NCBI GenBank assembly: GCA_963575745.1
Contig: CAUYUJ010020727.1
Coordinates: 383,501 to 447,500, forward strand
DNA from: Prorocentrum cordatum
Lineage: Eukaryota; Sar; Dinophyceae; Prorocentrales; Prorocentraceae
Length of the DNA: 64,000 nt
Reading direction: 5' to 3'
The position numbers were made by a program, and so were the translations under genes. This document shows positions 26,663 through 36,724 of the stretch, piece after piece (the first letter of the stretch is position 1; every line of letters begins with the position of its first letter). Under the pieces are notes generated by a model. The model had not been told where the DNA came from. It did not search any database and saw only the letters and a list, made by a program, of their open reading frames with translations.

Positions 26663-26730
26663 TCATCATCATCATCACCACCACCATCATCATCATCACC
26701 ATCATCATCAGCATCATCATCGGCATGGCG
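26663..26730. repeat. CAT/CAC trinucleotide tract, 3' flank of the element
   Basis: Imperfect TCA/CAC/CAG repeats, the continuation of the microsatellite interrupted by the element. Because the target is repetitive, the target-site duplication cannot be delimited; a TCATCA-type duplication is compatible. Confidence 0.85.
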
Positions 26731-28690
26731 CTGGACCCCTTCCTCGTCCCGGAGTGGCTTCTGCTGGCAATCTACATCCACAGGGCGGCGCTGGTCGCTC
26801 TCTCGTCCCGATGCTGGTGGGATGGCAATTTGTGCTCCCGACCTGGGCGCCCAGATGCGTGCGCCCCTTGATGAACGTCTGCACCCGCGCGGTGCTGGCC
26901 CGTTTCCTCCTCCTGTTGCGCCCGCCGAGAGCGGCGATCCAATGCGTGACCGTCTCCCTGAAGAACTTCCTGGTCCTCCTCCTGCTAGTGCCGCCGACGG
27001 TGGCCGCCACCGACATCAACCAGTAGCTCCACTTCCTGGCGCTCCGCGTCGGCATGTTTCTTTCGCTGCCGCTGGTGGCAAACACGTTCTGCACGAAGAT
27101 GTTGCCGCTGGCGAATCTCTCGCTGGTGGCGCTCGCTTGCACGAAGATGGGCCACCCGCTGAGGCTGCTCAGCCTGCGCGCGATGATCATCCTGATGACC
27201 TTCGCTCTGATGATGTCAGCGAGACCGGCCACCACGATGAAGCTCTGCATGATGTCGGTCAAGCCGGCCCGCCGCCGTGAGTGGCGCGCGCCATCCTCCC
27301 AGAACAAATTCTTCCCGATGCTGATCGGAGAGCCGCTGCCGCTGCACGACTCGCCTTTCATGCTAATGTGATGCGTGCTGCTGCATGCGACGTCCGTCCA
27401 GATGTCGACCTTCATGTTTGGGCTGTTCCTGGCGCGTCATTTCTTCGACGCTCGGATCTCCTACAACTCCGATGCTGCAGCTCGTCTCTCGATGGCCTCG
27501 CAGACGAGTTGGCATGCCCCGCTGCGGAGCTTCAGCAAGGCAGTTGTCGTGACGCTCTGCACGATCATGCTCCTGGTGTCGACGGTGCTGGTGCTACCGT
27601 CCCTACGCGCGTTCCTAATGATCCTGTTCTCCCCGTTCATGCTGCCGCTGTCGGTGGCGCTGCTGCCCGCGCAGGCTCATGCTCCTGCTGCTGAGGGCGG
27701 CGCTTCATGTCGTAACGCCCTGCATGCTCATGTTACCGCTGTCGACGGTGCTGGCTCTCTTGCTCCTCCACGCGTTCTTGATGCTGCCGCCGACGGTGGC
27801 GCACACCAGCATGACTCCGACCTTCCTGAACCGCACGGTACCGCCGCTGCTGCCGTTGGTGTTCCTGTTTTCGCAGTCGCCGTGGGTGGCGGCCTTCTTG
27901 ATGAACTCGTTTGCGCTTCTCCGTGGACGTCCGAGGCCAGTCATGGGAGCGATTCCGACGCTGCCGGGAGTGCCGATTCTCCTTTTTATAAGGGTCTTGT
28001 CTGGCGCTCGTTCCCGTCCTCTCCACATCCGCCCACCTTTTCCTGTTCTATGCCCGATCAATGAAGATAGCGATATTCACGATTTCGGCACGCGCTCATC
28101 GCATTCATTTGCAGCGAGAAGTTCCGCAGTATATGCGTCAGCAGTCTATGGGAAGCGGTGCGCCAGAGGGCGGGGCGGGAACGGACTAACTTCATTTCCC
28201 CTCTCCTCGCGTCGTGCCCGCTTGCCTTCTTCCCGTCTCTTTCAAGCTACGTTCACTCCTCCCCCCCCTCCTTCCTACTCGGGCCGCCTCATCTTTCTCC
28301 GCAGTTATGTGGGCTCAAGACGCAAGGTTCCAGGCGGAGCCAAACGGATTCCGCTAGTCCGCGGCTGGACTCCGATTTCCTTCGGTCTGTGTGCCCAGGC
28401 CCGGATCCTGGCACAACGGCGTGTGTTTGGACGGTTTGGTACTGCAGTCCGGCCCGGTGGCGCTGTTTGGCGAGGGAGGCATCTCCAGTTCCTCCTCCAG
28501 CCTGTGCCGATGCCAGAGCAGTCCCATGACAAGAAGGGCAAGATGGATGGCGGGGATGCTGCTACTTATCACCTCTCTCGTCGAAATTGTGGCATGAGAG
28601 TCCGCCGCCGATGGGCTCGCTCCTTCTGCGACGCCGCGCCCTGCGGCCAGCGGGCGCGCAGGCTTCAGCGTGGCGCAGGGGGCTGCGCGG
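26731..28690. other. Low-complexity GC-rich region with overlapping open frames, coding status uncertain
   Basis: Cryptically simple sequence dominated by CTG, GCT and GATG motifs. Several long frames are open at once: plus 26822-27280, 27281-27694 and 27679-29133, and minus 26717-27415. Two plus frames contain loosely repeated blocks (HDHAPGVDGAGATVP and HVTAVDGAGSLAPP), suggesting an internally repetitive coding or non-coding unit of about 100-150 bases. None has a recognisable domain, and no single frame is clearly better than the others. I do not call a gene here. Confidence 0.4.
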
Positions 28691-29391
28691 GCGCTCCTGG
28701 ACAGAGATCGAGGAGCGAGAGCGGTTCTCGCTCGCCACGTGCTGACCGCCAGCGTCGACTCCGCGGCCGGATAGCTGCAGCAGATGGCGCCGCTCGTGCT
28801 CTCGATGAGAATGACTCTGCCTTCGTGTCCGCGTTCCTCGAGGCCCCGACCCTTCGCTCGCCGCCTCGCAGGAAGCGGCAGCTTAACCAGTTCCCATCGG
28901 AGGAGGTGGGGGCCCTCAACCATCGCCTTGGTCCTTGCCGCCTGTCGCAACTGCAGGGAGAGCTCAATGCCGGCATCTTGCTCGTCGTTGGCGTGGTGCT
29001 TCTTCAGGTTTTTCCTCCACTGGGCCAGGTGGATCGACTGACCCGCGGACTCGCGGCAGCGCGCGGGGTCTCTCTGCTCAGATGCGTGGTGAATTTGAGG
29101 ATCGCGTCAAGAAAGTTGCTCGTGATGAGATAGTCTGAGGTGATCGGTCAGAAAATGCCCCCCGCCGTCTCGAATGACATGCTGCCAATCTTCAAGAAGT
29201 TCGAAGCGCAGATCGAACAGCAGCTCTCACAACATGCCCGACGGGTGGGCGCAGCGGAGTCTGACCTGGCCGACGCCCGCAAGGTCCAGGCTTCGCAGTA
29301 AGAGAGATTTAAGGCCCTTGGGCAGGAGTTGGACGTGTCTCGGAAAAACGTCACATGTTCGGATTGCTCGTGCTGGCGAGAGTGGGAGCGC
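28686..29391 (+). repeat. Block A, copy 1 (~700 bp, duplicated at 36725-37426)
   Basis: From CGCGGGCGCTCCTGGACAG to GCGAGAGTGGG, this interval is repeated in the same orientation at 36725-37426 with only scattered substitutions and small indels. Near its 3' end both copies carry a protein-like frame: NDMLPIFKKFEAQIEQQL followed by SQHARRVGAAESDLADARK, interrupted by a stop in each copy. It is a short coiled-coil, Gag-like stretch. The two copies flank the second retroelement and its terminal repeats. Confidence 0.85.
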
Positions 29392-29394
29392 GAG

Positions 29395-29463
29395 GCCGAC
29401 GAAAACAAAGACAACACCAACAACAACAACAACATCAACGACAACAACTGCACCAACAACACT
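29395..29463. repeat. AAC-rich tract
   Basis: Imperfect AAC/AAA repeats separating block A copy 1 from block B copy 1. A much shorter A-rich remnant precedes block B copy 2 (36425-36448). Confidence 0.7.
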
Positions 29464-29736
29464 AATGAATACTGCAGAACGCATGCCTCGCAGCAGAAGC
29501 GCGGATGATACAAATTCCGAGGTGATTTATATCATATGCATGTTGCGAGCGAGCCGCATCCCAAGATACGAATTCAGCATCTCTTGTATCATATGTTGCG
29601 CGCCTCTCCGTATTAGCCGTTTTGGCCCTGGGTGCTCACAGGCCCCTAGACCGGCGACAACACAGTCGCTCCCGCAGGTCGTTCCTCGGGCAGGGTTTGC
29701 ATGCATTGACCTTGAGAGTGTACTGGGAAAAAGCGG
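29464..29736 (+). repeat. Block B, copy 1: terminal direct repeat of the second retroelement
   Basis: Starts AATGAATACTGCAGAACGC and ends ACTGGGAAAAAGCGG. It matches 36449-36719 at high identity in the same orientation. The two copies bracket the coding part of a reverse-transcriptase element, so they behave like LTRs, or like the pseudo-LTRs of tandem Penelope-like copies. Canonical TG...CA ends are not seen. Confidence 0.8.
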
Positions 29737-29792
29737 TGATTCGTTTACCGTTCACATCAGTACATTGCGGTCGTGCGTGCGGTGCACGGGTT

Positions 29793-30110
29793 ATGGCAGC
29801 ACAAAGCAGCCGAGGAGTCAGCACCCTCGACAGTTTGTTGGAGTCGCAAGATGATGAACCACCGAGCAAGTTTCCGAGAAATGGCATGTACGATCCCATC
29901 ACTAACAAGGTGAAGCCGCACATTCCCGAACCAGTTCGGCCGGAGGTGCACAAACTTTCGAAGCGTTTTGAAGAGCAGGTTGAAAAACGATTTCGACTAG
30001 ACAAGAACATCCAGAAGACCACAGAGGACATCCAGCCCATAGAGACTGGTGGCTGGCCCGCAGGCGCCAAACCGTTCAAGGTTTTATCCCAGCCCTCCTT
30101 GGTTCGGTAG
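29793..30110 (+). CDS. Short leader ORF of the second retroelement (105 aa)
   Basis: ATG at 29793, 57 bases after block B, opens a 105-codon frame ending in TAG. The product is charged and helical: SSRGVSTLDSLLESQDDEPP, then HKLSKRFEEQVEKRFRLDKN and GGWPAGAKPFKVLSQPS. The end abuts the minisatellite after 70 bases. It resembles the N-terminal helical part that precedes the palm in some non-LTR polyproteins, so the minisatellite may have split one larger protein. No catalytic motif. Confidence 0.5.
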   Translation: MAAQSSRGVSTLDSLLESQDDEPPSKFPRNGMYDPITNKVKPHIPEPVRPEVHKLSKRFEEQVEKRFRLDKNIQKTTEDIQPIETGGWPAGAKPFKVLSQPSLVR

Positions 30111-30179
30111 TCGTTTTGAATAGAGGGGTGTGGTCGCGTCCTTCTCCTCCCGCCTCCCGCCTCCCGCCTCCCTCTTGTC

Positions 30180-33100
30180 TCCTCTCGCCGTCCCTGGCGG
30201 GCTGCGATTTGTGAAACTGTCGCCACTTTCGAGGGCTGCTGGGGAGGCCAGCAGAGAGGGTACCCACCGCGGACCCAAACGGGACCTCGCCGTCTCTGAG
30301 GGGCTGCGATCTGCGAAACTGTCGCCACTTTCGAGGGCTGCTGGGGAGGCCAGCAGAGAGGGTACTCACCGCGGACCCAAACGGAACCTCGCCGTCCCTG
30401 GGGGGGTGCGATCTGCGAAATTGTCGCCACTTTCGAGGGCTGCTGGGGAGGCCAGCAGAGAGGGCATTCACCGCGGACCCAAAAGCGACCTCGCCGTCCC
30501 TGGCGGGCTGCGATCTGCGAACTTGTCGCCACTTTCGAGGGCTGCTGGGGAGGCCAGCAGAGAGGGCATTCACCGCGGATCCAAACGGGACCTCGCCGTC
30601 CCTGTGGAGCTGCGATCTGCGAAATTGTCGCCACTTTCGGGGCTGCTGGGGAGGCCAGCAGAAAAGGGCACTCACCGCGGATCCAAACGGGACCTCGCCG
30701 TCCCTGGGGGGGCTGCGATCTGTGAAACTGTCGCCACTTTCGAGGTATGCTGGGGAGGCCAGCTGAGAGGGTACTCACCGCGGACCCAAACGGGGTGTCG
30801 CCGTCCCTGGGGGGCTGCGATCTGCGAAACTGTCGCCACGTTCGAGGGCTGCTGGGGAGGCCAGCAGAGAGGGTACTCACCGCGGGCCCAAACGAGCCTC
30901 GCCGTCCCTGGCGGGCTGCGATCTGTGAAACCGTCGCCACTTTCGAGGGCTGCTGGGGAGGCCAGCAGAGAGGGTATTCACCGCGGATCCAAACATGACC
31001 TCGCCGTCCCTGGGGGGCTGCGATTTGTGAAACGGTTGCCACTTTCGAGGGCTGCTGGGGAGGCCAGCAGAGATGGTACTCACCGCGGATCCAAACATGA
31101 CCTCGCCGTCCCTGGGGGGCTGCGATCTGCGAAATTGTCGCCATTTTCGAGGGTTGTTAGGGAGGCCAGCAGAGATGATGCTCACCGCGGATCCAAACGG
31201 GACCTCGCCGTTCCCGGGGGGCTGCGATCTGTGAAACTGTCGCCACTTTAGGGGGCTGCTGGGGAGGCCAGCAGAGAGGGCATTCGCCGTGGATCCAAAC
31301 GGGACCTCGCCGTCCCTGGGGGGGCTGCGATATGTGAAACTGTCGCCACTTTCGAGGGCTGCTGGGGAGGCCAGCTGAGAGGGTACTCGCCGCGGACCCA
31401 AACGGGACCTCGCCGTCCCTGGGGGGCTGCGATCTGCGAAACTGTCGCCACGTTCGAGGGCTGCTGGGGAGGCCAGCAGGGAGGGCACTCACCGCGGATC
31501 CAAACGGGACCTCGCCGTCCCTGGGGGGCTGCGATTTGTGACACTGTCGCCACTTTCGAGGGCTGCTGGGGAGGCCAGCAGAGATGGCATTCACCACTGA
31601 TCCAAACATGACCTCGCCATCCCTGGGGGGCTGCGATCTGCGAAACTATCGCCACTTTCGAGGGCTGCTGGGGGGGCCAGCAGGGAGGGCATTTACCGCG
31701 GATCCAAACAGGACCTCGCCGTCCTGGGGGGCTGCGATCTGCGAAGCTGTCGCCACTTTCGAGGGCTGCTGGTGGGTCCTGCGGAGTGAGGCGCCGCGCG
31801 GACCTGAGCGGGACCTCGCCGTCCCTGGGGGCTGCGATCTGCGAAATTGTCGCCACTTTCGATGGCTGCTGGTGGGTCATGCGGGGTGAGGCACCGCGCG
31901 GACCTGAGCGGTGCCTTGCCGCCCCTGGGGGGCTGCGATCTGCGAAACTGTCGTCACTTTCGAGGGCTGCTGGTGGGTCCTGCAGAGTGAGGCACCGCGC
32001 GGGCTTGAGCGGGACCTCGCCGTCCCTGGGGGGCTGCGATCTGCGAAATTGTCGCCACTTTCGAGGGCTGCTGGTGGGTCAAGCGGAGTGAGGCACCGCG
32101 CGGACCTGAGCGGGACCTCGCCGTCCCTGGGGGGCTGCGATCTGCGAAGCTGTCGCCACTTTCGAGGGCTGCTGGTGGGTCCAGCGGAGTGAGGCGCCGC
32201 GCGGGCCTGAGCCGGACCTCGCCGTGCCTGGGGGGCTGCGATCTGCGAAATTGTCGCCTTTTTCGAGGGCTGCTGGTGGGTCCTGCGGGGTGAGGCACCG
32301 CGCGGGCCTGAGCGGGACCTCGCCGTCCCTAGGGGGCTGCGATCTGCGAAACTGTCGCGGCTTTCGAGGGCTGCTGGTGGGGCCTGCGGAGTGAGGCACC
32401 GCGCGGACCTGAGCGAGATCTCTTTGGGGGGCAGCAATCTGCGAAACTGTCGCCACTTTCGAGGGCTGCTGGTGGGTCCTGCGGAATGAGGCGCCGCGCG
32501 GACCTGAGCGGGACCTCGCCGTCCCTGGGGGGCTGCGATCTGCGAAATTGTTGCCATTTTTTAAAGCTGCTGGTGGGTCCTGCGGAGTGAGGCGCCGCGC
32601 GGACCTGAGCGGGACCTCGCCGTCCCTGGGGGGCTGCGATCTGCGAAGCTGTCGCCACTTTCGAGGGCTGCTGGTGGGCCTGCGGAGTGGGGCACCGCGC
32701 GGACCTGAGCAGGACCTCGCCGTCCTTGGGGGGCTGCGATCTGCGAAGCTGTCGCCACTTTCGAGGGCGGCTGGCGGGTCCTGCGGAGTGAGGCGCCGCG
32801 CGGATCTGAGCGGGACCTCGCCGTCCCTGGGGGGCTGCGACCTGCGAAACTGCCGCCAATTTCGAGGGCGGCTGGTGAGTCCTGCGGAGTGAGGCACCGC
32901 GCGGATCTGAGCGGGACCTTGCCGTCCCTGGGGGGCTGCGATCTGCGAAACTGTCGCCACTTTCGAGGGCTGCGTGCGGGTCTTGCGGAGCGAGGCACCG
33001 CGCGGACCTGAGCCGGACCTCGCCGTGCCTGGGGGGCTGCGATCTGCGAAACTGTCGCCACTTTCGAGGGCTGCTGGTGGGTCCTGCGAAGTGAAGCACC

Positions 33101-33340
33101 GCGCGGACCTGAGCGGGGCCTCGCCGTCCCTGGGGGGCTGCGATCTGCGAAGCTGTCGCCGCTTTCGAGGGCGGCTGGTGGGTCCTGCTGAGTTGGGCGC
33201 CGCGCGGATCTGAGCGGGACCTCGCCGCCCCTGGGGGGCTGCGATCTGCGAAACTGTCGCCACTTTCGAGGGCTGCTGGTGGGTCCAGCGGAGCGAGGCA
33301 CCAGGCAGATCTGAGCGGAACATCGCAATCCTTGGGGGGC
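30180..33340. repeat. ~102-bp minisatellite, about 31 units in two subfamilies
   Basis: Every unit has the constant half CTGCGATCTGCGAAACTGTC, then GCCACTTTCGAGGGCTGCTG. Units from 30180 to about 31760 (about 103 bp) continue GGGAGGCCAGCAGAGAGGG, then a stretch with ACTCACCGCGG. Units from about 31760 to 33340 (about 101 bp) instead carry GTGGGTCCTGCGGAGTGAGG, then CACCGCGCGGACCTGAGC. The switch occurs once. Long open frames on both strands across the array are by-products of its stop-free composition. It sits between two ORFs of the second retroelement. Confidence 0.95.
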
Positions 33341-33354
33341 TGCGAGCCTCACGA

Positions 33355-34473
33355 ATGCCGCTCGCAGAAGTATATGCGCCCATGTCACGCCATCACCTCC
33401 GTATGACGACTCCCAATCTACTCATGCCCCGCATTGCGCAGGGGTTGGGTACGTCGCCAGATCAATTTGAAGTGCCAGCTTTGGATGATATTGCAGACGA
33501 GTCAAAACTCACAGAGTGGCAATTGGCAAATATTCACGGGAGAACGTGGAGAGAAGTAAAGAAGTATTTACACACCGTGTTCATCAAACTTAATAAGTGC
33601 GTGGATGTGGAAATGATGCGACAACAAGAAGCAGACATTGCAGCACTAACAAATTACGATGGTTTCGTCGCCGATGTTTTAACGGCCTCCAAATCGCACG
33701 GGTCCAAGATTGATAGGCTGAAGGTCGGAGTCCCTCCGGGCTTATTCGATGCGTCCCAGGTCACGAAGACCGAGGCGGCTGAGATATTCAAGCAGGTGTT
33801 GGAGGCCATAGCTGAAAGAGTTGATTTGGAAATGCAGGATCGTAAAAAGCAAGAGCGCATCAGGGAAGACACCTTGCAAAAGCTTTCCCTGGCACAGCCC
33901 GCCGACATGTTCAAGAGAGCCGTTGCCCAAACAGTGAAAGGTATTTCTGGTCATGGACCCCCGCCGCACAACAATGCCGTGGGCGGCGTCAAGAACCTCG
34001 CGGGCAGCAAGGCCGAAGACTGCATCAAAGAGTACACCGACACCGCGAAGGACCAGAACAAGTTCAAATGCAAGGGCAAAGGCAGATGCAAAGGTAAAGG
34101 AAAAGGCAAATCATTCAAGGGGACAGTGGGCAAAGGGCACGGCAAAGGGCACGGCGATGGGAATGGAAAAGGCAAAGGCAAAGGCAAGTATTCATATCCC
34201 AGTGCCAGAAGGAGGACAACATCGCAGTTAAGTCGGTGGACAGCTGGAAAATTCAAGTATCGAGAGATCCAAAACAACTGGGGATCCACCAGGGCAGCCC
34301 GGTCGAATAACACCAACGCGACGTGCCACTACAGCGCGAAGTACAACAAGCATTCGGCGAAGAAGTGGAAACAACAGCAACAAGGCGCGAGAAAAATATG
34401 GAGTGGATGGAAGCGTGGAAACGCCGCAAGCAAAAAGTTGACGATTTGGAAGTATCGCTCTTCTTGGAATTGA
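33355..34473 (+). CDS. ORF of second retroelement: helical domain plus Lys/Gly-rich basic tail
   Basis: About 372 codons; ATG at 33355 lies 15 bases after the array. Residues 35-190 are strongly helical and soluble (ADESKLTEWQLANIHGRTWR, EVKKYLHTVFIKLNKC, EAAEIFKQVLEAIAERVDL). Residues about 238-282 form a striking KGKG/KGHGKGHG run (34069-34190), suited to RNA binding. By position and composition it is the Gag-like or N-terminal part of the element protein. It overlaps the next ORF by 151 bases in the -1 phase. Nothing shows a natural stop function in the overlap, so a frameshift, programmed or mutational, links them. Confidence 0.6.
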   Translation: MPLAEVYAPMSRHHLRMTTPNLLMPRIAQGLGTSPDQFEVPALDDIADESKLTEWQLANIHGRTWREVKKYLHTVFIKLNKCVDVEMMRQQEADIAALTNYDGFVADVLTASKSHGSKIDRLKVGVPPGLFDASQVTKTEAAEIFKQVLEAIAERVDLEMQDRKKQERIREDTLQKLSLAQPADMFKRAVAQTVKGISGHGPPPHNNAVGGVKNLAGSKAEDCIKEYTDTAKDQNKFKCKGKGRCKGKGKGKSFKGTVGKGHGKGHGDGNGKGKGKGKYSYPSARRRTTSQLSRWTAGKFKYREIQNNWGSTRAARSNNTNATCHYSAKYNKHSAKKWKQQQQGARKIWSGWKRGNAASKKLTIWKYRSSWN

Positions 34474-35570
34474 CGAAAGGGTGTTCCCAAGAGGATTTTG
34501 CAGGGATCGTGACTTTGGATAACGCCAGAAGTTCGCTGCATGTGTACAGCCATGCGGATAGATCAGTGCATCACCCTTTTCCCCAAGAAGTGCCATGGCC
34601 AATCGTTTTCATCCTCACTCGCTACCATAACAAACACCGTATGTTGTCACGCGCGCTCCCCGACCCGAAGCTGGTCAACGAGGCGGCGCGTCAACTTACA
34701 TGCAAACTTCAATGGAGGCACCATTTTTCCGTGAATGGAGAGGAGAACGGCCCTAGACGGCAGAGGCGCCACTTCTCTTCGAACACGCCGGAGTACCCAT
34801 ATTCCATGGACCCGGGCAACAAAACTTGGCGTGGTATTTTTCGGCACATCATGAGCTCCCAGGCGCGCGCGGCGCTAAGCAAGTGGACGTGCTGCAACAA
34901 GACGTACTGCAACACCACTGGCTTGGACAAGTGGGCCCTCGCTTTATTAAGACAGTTTTCATGTGTGCCAGTGCAGACAGATAAGGATGGAGGGTTCTGT
35001 CTCGTACACCGAGAAACTATGCGCGATGTGCCGGAGGATATATTGAACAGCGAATGGTATGAGGAAATCGCCCCACCCCTTTTCAACGAGTGCCACATCG
35101 CCGAGAGTTATTCCCTTTTGTGCAAAGATGTAGCGGATGCCATCGAGTGCAGGCCCAAAGACATCATGGCAGCGCCCCCGGAATCTTCTAGCATAGCTGA
35201 TGTTCGATTTCCTTGCAAAGCTCAAAAACCACATGGCGAAGTGACATTCCGCAATATCCATGTGGTCTCCCGTTTCTCACTGGTGGGCCTCGGGCGCAAG
35301 GTGAAATCCACGTTGCGTGAGCCCCTCCGCGACGCGCCTTTCCTCCTGCGCGACACGGGGGATTTCTCGAGGCAGATCGGGCGCATCACCCTCAACGAGT
35401 CGGATTTCTCATCAAGCTTTATAACGAAGCATTCTTCAGGGGGGGTCCGCAGAGGATTTGGCACGCAACGCAGCTGCAATCATACAAGACCGGCGCATGC
35501 AGGACTTACTCAAGAAAGCCTTGGATTTCCTCATTCAGGACTAGTATGTCCAGTGCAGGTGGCTACCTGA
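34323..35570 (+). CDS. Second retroelement ORF leading into the reverse transcriptase
   Basis: About 415 codons in the -1 phase relative to the preceding ORF. Protein character is good from NMEWMEAWKRRKQKVDDLEV to about 35390: a Cys-rich part (KWTCCNKTYCNTTGLDKWAL), then VTFRNIHVVSRFSLVGLGRK and REPLRDAPFLLRDTGDF, a segment that in related elements directly precedes reverse-transcriptase motif A. After about 35390 this frame loses coding character and the reading moves through two other frames. No start codon is needed if it is expressed by frameshifting from the upstream ORF. Confidence 0.55.
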   Translation: MPLQREVQQAFGEEVETTATRREKNMEWMEAWKRRKQKVDDLEVSLFLELTKGCSQEDFAGIVTLDNARSSLHVYSHADRSVHHPFPQEVPWPIVFILTRYHNKHRMLSRALPDPKLVNEAARQLTCKLQWRHHFSVNGEENGPRRQRRHFSSNTPEYPYSMDPGNKTWRGIFRHIMSSQARAALSKWTCCNKTYCNTTGLDKWALALLRQFSCVPVQTDKDGGFCLVHRETMRDVPEDILNSEWYEEIAPPLFNECHIAESYSLLCKDVADAIECRPKDIMAAPPESSSIADVRFPCKAQKPHGEVTFRNIHVVSRFSLVGLGRKVKSTLREPLRDAPFLLRDTGDFSRQIGRITLNESDFSSSFITKHSSGGVRRGFGTQRSCNHTRPAHAGLTQESLGFPHSGLVCPVQVAT

Positions 35571-36080
35571 CCGACTATGGCAAGTTGTTCAAGGATCTGG
35601 GATGAGATTGCCATTCTCCGGCGAAGCTGCGGACAGCGCTTGCTGCGACATTATTGAGAAGCGTCGCGCCGGCAGAGCGCACTACAGGGCAGAGCATGGA
35701 ATCAAATATTACGGCCGATTCAAAGACGATGTTTTGATTTTGGAACCGAAGGGTAGCAAATCAAGTGAGCTTTGGGAAGATATGCGAGACCTCAGTGCCT
35801 TTTACACCCACAAGTTGGCATTTTCGAAGGGAAGCGCCCAATTCTCGGGCGCGCGCGTCTTCAAGGGCGAGGGGTGGAGGCGCACAGGCAAATTATATTT
35901 TAAACCGCATTTTTAACGTGCCTCTTTAGGCATGCCGCTCTCCTTCGGCTCTGCGCGCACAGTCTCTGCCCACCTCGCCTGGCCCAGAGCCGAGGTCAGA
36001 CGCCTGGCAAGGCCCAGCAGCAACTCGGATTTTTTCCTAGAAGCCCGTCGCATTTTCGTAGAACGGCTACGGAGATGTAG
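35395..36080 (+). pseudogene. Reverse-transcriptase palm of the second element, broken
   Basis: Motif A appears in one frame as FLIKLYNEAFFRGGPQ near 35407-35455, with Tyr where the catalytic Asp is expected. In a different frame follow LLKKALDFLIQD, a TAG at 35541, then WQVVQGSGMRLPFSGEAADS (fingers/palm region, 35582-35635) and YGRFKDDVLIL (35709-35741), in which the DD pair is the catalytic motif C. The frame ends at 35914. A further piece from 35932 (WPRAEVRRLARPSS, then FVERLRRCSVPNRV) looks like the C-terminal end of the same protein. Two frameshifts, one stop and a lost Asp make it inactive. Confidence 0.65.
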
Positions 36081-36448
36081 CGTTCCAAATCGTGTTTTGC
36101 ACCATCTCGAGTCTCTTCCCCCCCCCGTGGGTTGCCCGCCCCCCCCAAGCGCGCCCGAGCAAGGGGGGGCGCGACGCGGCAGCGTTTTGGTTGGTTCCCC
36201 CGTGCCGCCCAGCGTGGCACCAGGGGGAGATCCAACGCAGACTGAGCGAATTCATTGAATCTGCCTTGAGCCGTGATTTCATTGTTCAGGCCTTTCGGAA
36301 TCAGCAGATGGCGCCCGCAGTGCGAGTTGCATGGGGGCTCGATTCAAAACCGATCTTCGTCAGGCTCGCTCGGTCGTGCCAAATGCCACGGCCACTTTTC
36401 ATGCTTGGAGGCTGGGGGCGGTTGTTGGAGCAAACAAAAACGAAAAAC

Positions 36449-36719
36449 AATGAACACTGCACAACGCATGCCTCGCAGCAGAAGCGCGGGTGATACAAAT
36501 CCCGCTGTGATTTATATCACATTCATGTTGCGAGCGAGCCGCGTCCCAAGATGCGAATTCAGCATTTATCGTATCATTTGTTGCGCGCCTCTCTGCATTC
36601 GCTTTGGCCCTGGGTGCTCGCGGCCCCCCTAGACCGGCGACAACGCAGTCGCTCCCGCATGTAGTTCCTCGGGCAGGGTTTGCGTGCATTGGCCTTGAGA
36701 GTGCACTGGGAAAAAGCGG
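36449..36719 (+). repeat. Block B, copy 2: downstream terminal repeat of the second retroelement
   Basis: Direct repeat of 29464-29736. It is followed after 5 bases by block A copy 2, whereas block B copy 1 is preceded by block A copy 1. Confidence 0.8.
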
Positions 36720-36724
36720 AGCCA

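Larger units (their letters stand above)
29464..36719 (+). mobile_element. Second retroelement, ~7.3 kb, with direct terminal repeats and non-copia reverse transcriptase
   Basis: Bounded by the B repeats. Order inside: a short ORF (29793-30110), a minisatellite array of about 3.1 kb, an ORF with a Lys/Gly-rich basic tail (33355-34473), a long overlapping ORF (34323-35570), and a reverse-transcriptase palm with GSGMRLPFSG and YGRFKDD. No protease, integrase or RNase H is recognisable. The palm motifs are not copia or gypsy type. The closest impression is a Penelope-like or other non-LTR lineage with direct terminal repeats; the class is unsettled. Several frameshifts and a TAG disable it. Confidence 0.55.

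Noticed and set aside
26717-29133. Multi-membrane-spanning protein encoded at 27.4-29.1 kb
   Set aside because: The Leu-rich stretches come from CTG/CTC-rich DNA read in one of several simultaneously open frames, with no conserved features.
30180-33340. CRISPR-like array
   Set aside because: Units of about 102 bp are repeated along their whole length, with no unique spacers; it is a eukaryotic minisatellite.
30130-33388. Long proteins on both strands of the 102-bp array
   Set aside because: Openness follows from the stop-poor repeat unit; the products are repeat translations in several frames at once.
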